Shown here piece by piece: positions 5,579 through 5,680 of a stretch of 5,680 bases of DNA (within the stretch, counting starts at the first letter, position 1; each line of letters starts with the position of its first letter). Under the pieces are notes generated by a model that was not told where the DNA came from, ran no database searches, and saw only the letters and a list, made by a program, of their open reading frames with translations. The position numbers and the translations under genes are program-made. The DNA comes from Pseudomonadota bacterium (GTDB taxonomy: Bacteria > Pseudomonadota > Gammaproteobacteria > Acidiferrobacterales > UBA6901): NCBI GenBank assembly GCA_021785795.1, contig JAJYEK010000214.1, forward strand, positions 1-5,680, in the 5' to 3' direction.

Positions 5579-5651
5579 GAAACTATGCCGAGTTGAGTTT
5601 CCTGCGCCTGTTGTTTGACGGGTTTGCGTTGTTCTGACTCGGCATAGTTTC
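5579..5651. repeat. 15-bp inverted repeat within a five-copy CTATNCCG(A/C) motif cluster
   Basis: GAAACTATGCCGAGT (5579-5593) is exactly complementary to ACTCGGCATAGTTTC (5637-5651), 43 bp apart. The core CTATGCCGA recurs nearby: CTATGCCGC at 5566-5574 in direct orientation, and CTATTCCGA at 5540-5548 and, inverted, at 5551-5559 in the palindrome. So five related 9-mers lie within 108 bp, three forward and two inverted. This suggests a multi-site protein-binding region. Confidence 0.85.
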
Positions 5652-5674
5652 ATGTCTTCTCCCTTAACGATAAA

Positions 5675-5680
5675 AAGGAG
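5675..5680 (+). promoter_or_regulatory. Shine-Dalgarno sequence of a gene beginning beyond the window
   Basis: AAGGAG occupies the last six bases and is preceded by an A-rich stretch (GATAAA). An initiation codon would be expected within about ten bases past the end. This would be the first gene of the element that starts at the palindrome. Confidence 0.5.

Larger units (their letters stand above)
5533..5680 (+). mobile_element. Probable left end of an unidentified mobile element
   Basis: The segment interrupts relic 2 and shares nothing with the DNA to its left. It starts with the 34-bp palindrome, then has further copies of the same motif, a 15-bp inverted repeat, and a ribosome-binding site at the right edge. 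Elements with tyrosine-recombinase trios (RIT) or IS91-like elements with a companion integrase are possible relatives, but no gene of the element is in view. Family assignment is a guess. Confidence 0.4.

Noticed and set aside
1..5680. CRISPR array
   Set aside because: No regularly spaced short repeats with unique spacers are present. The repeats seen are the attachment pair and the motif cluster near the right end.

Overview
The window looks like part of a GC-rich gammaproteobacterial chromosome. On the left is a housekeeping block read left to right: cpoB (ybgF), queE, queC, a YeeE/YedE-family sulfur-compound permease, and a tRNA-Lys(UUU). The order cpoB-queE-queC-tRNA-Lys matches the Pseudomonas tol-pal/queuosine locus as I remember it, where the tRNA-Lys is a known genomic-island insertion site. 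The permease between queC and the tRNA is an addition to that order and would suit a sulfur-metabolising relative. No species can be named from this.

Layout: 13-831 is cpoB, a periplasmic TolA-binding coiled-coil and TPR protein. 967-1671 is queE and 1674-2348 is queC, two base pairs apart, both in preQ0/queuosine synthesis. 2559-3701 is the permease, with a very good ribosome-binding site and a strong intrinsic terminator (3714-3753). A near-consensus promoter (3767-3795) stands ahead of the tRNA (3969-4044).

From 4000 rightward the DNA is accessory. The 3' half of the tRNA, from the anticodon loop through CCA and five bases beyond (50 bp), is repeated exactly at 5263-5312. Each copy is followed at once, on the minus strand, by the 3' end of a different tyrosine recombinase (4050-4265, frameshifted; 5314-5538, truncated). 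I read this as islands stacked in tandem in one tRNA-Lys site. The inner island has shrunk to about 1.26 kb. Its only intact cargo is a minus-strand toxin-antitoxin pair: a Phd/YefM-like antitoxin and a FitB/VapC-like PIN-domain toxin, with its own promoter and a nested palindromic operator.

The second integrase is cut exactly at its catalytic R-H-x-x-W codons by a perfect 34-bp palindrome (5533-5566). This opens a cluster of five copies of a CTATNCCG(A/C) motif in both orientations, and then a Shine-Dalgarno sequence at the last base of the window. That cluster looks like the left end of another mobile element, whose first gene starts just outside the window. It is the least explained part of the sequence.
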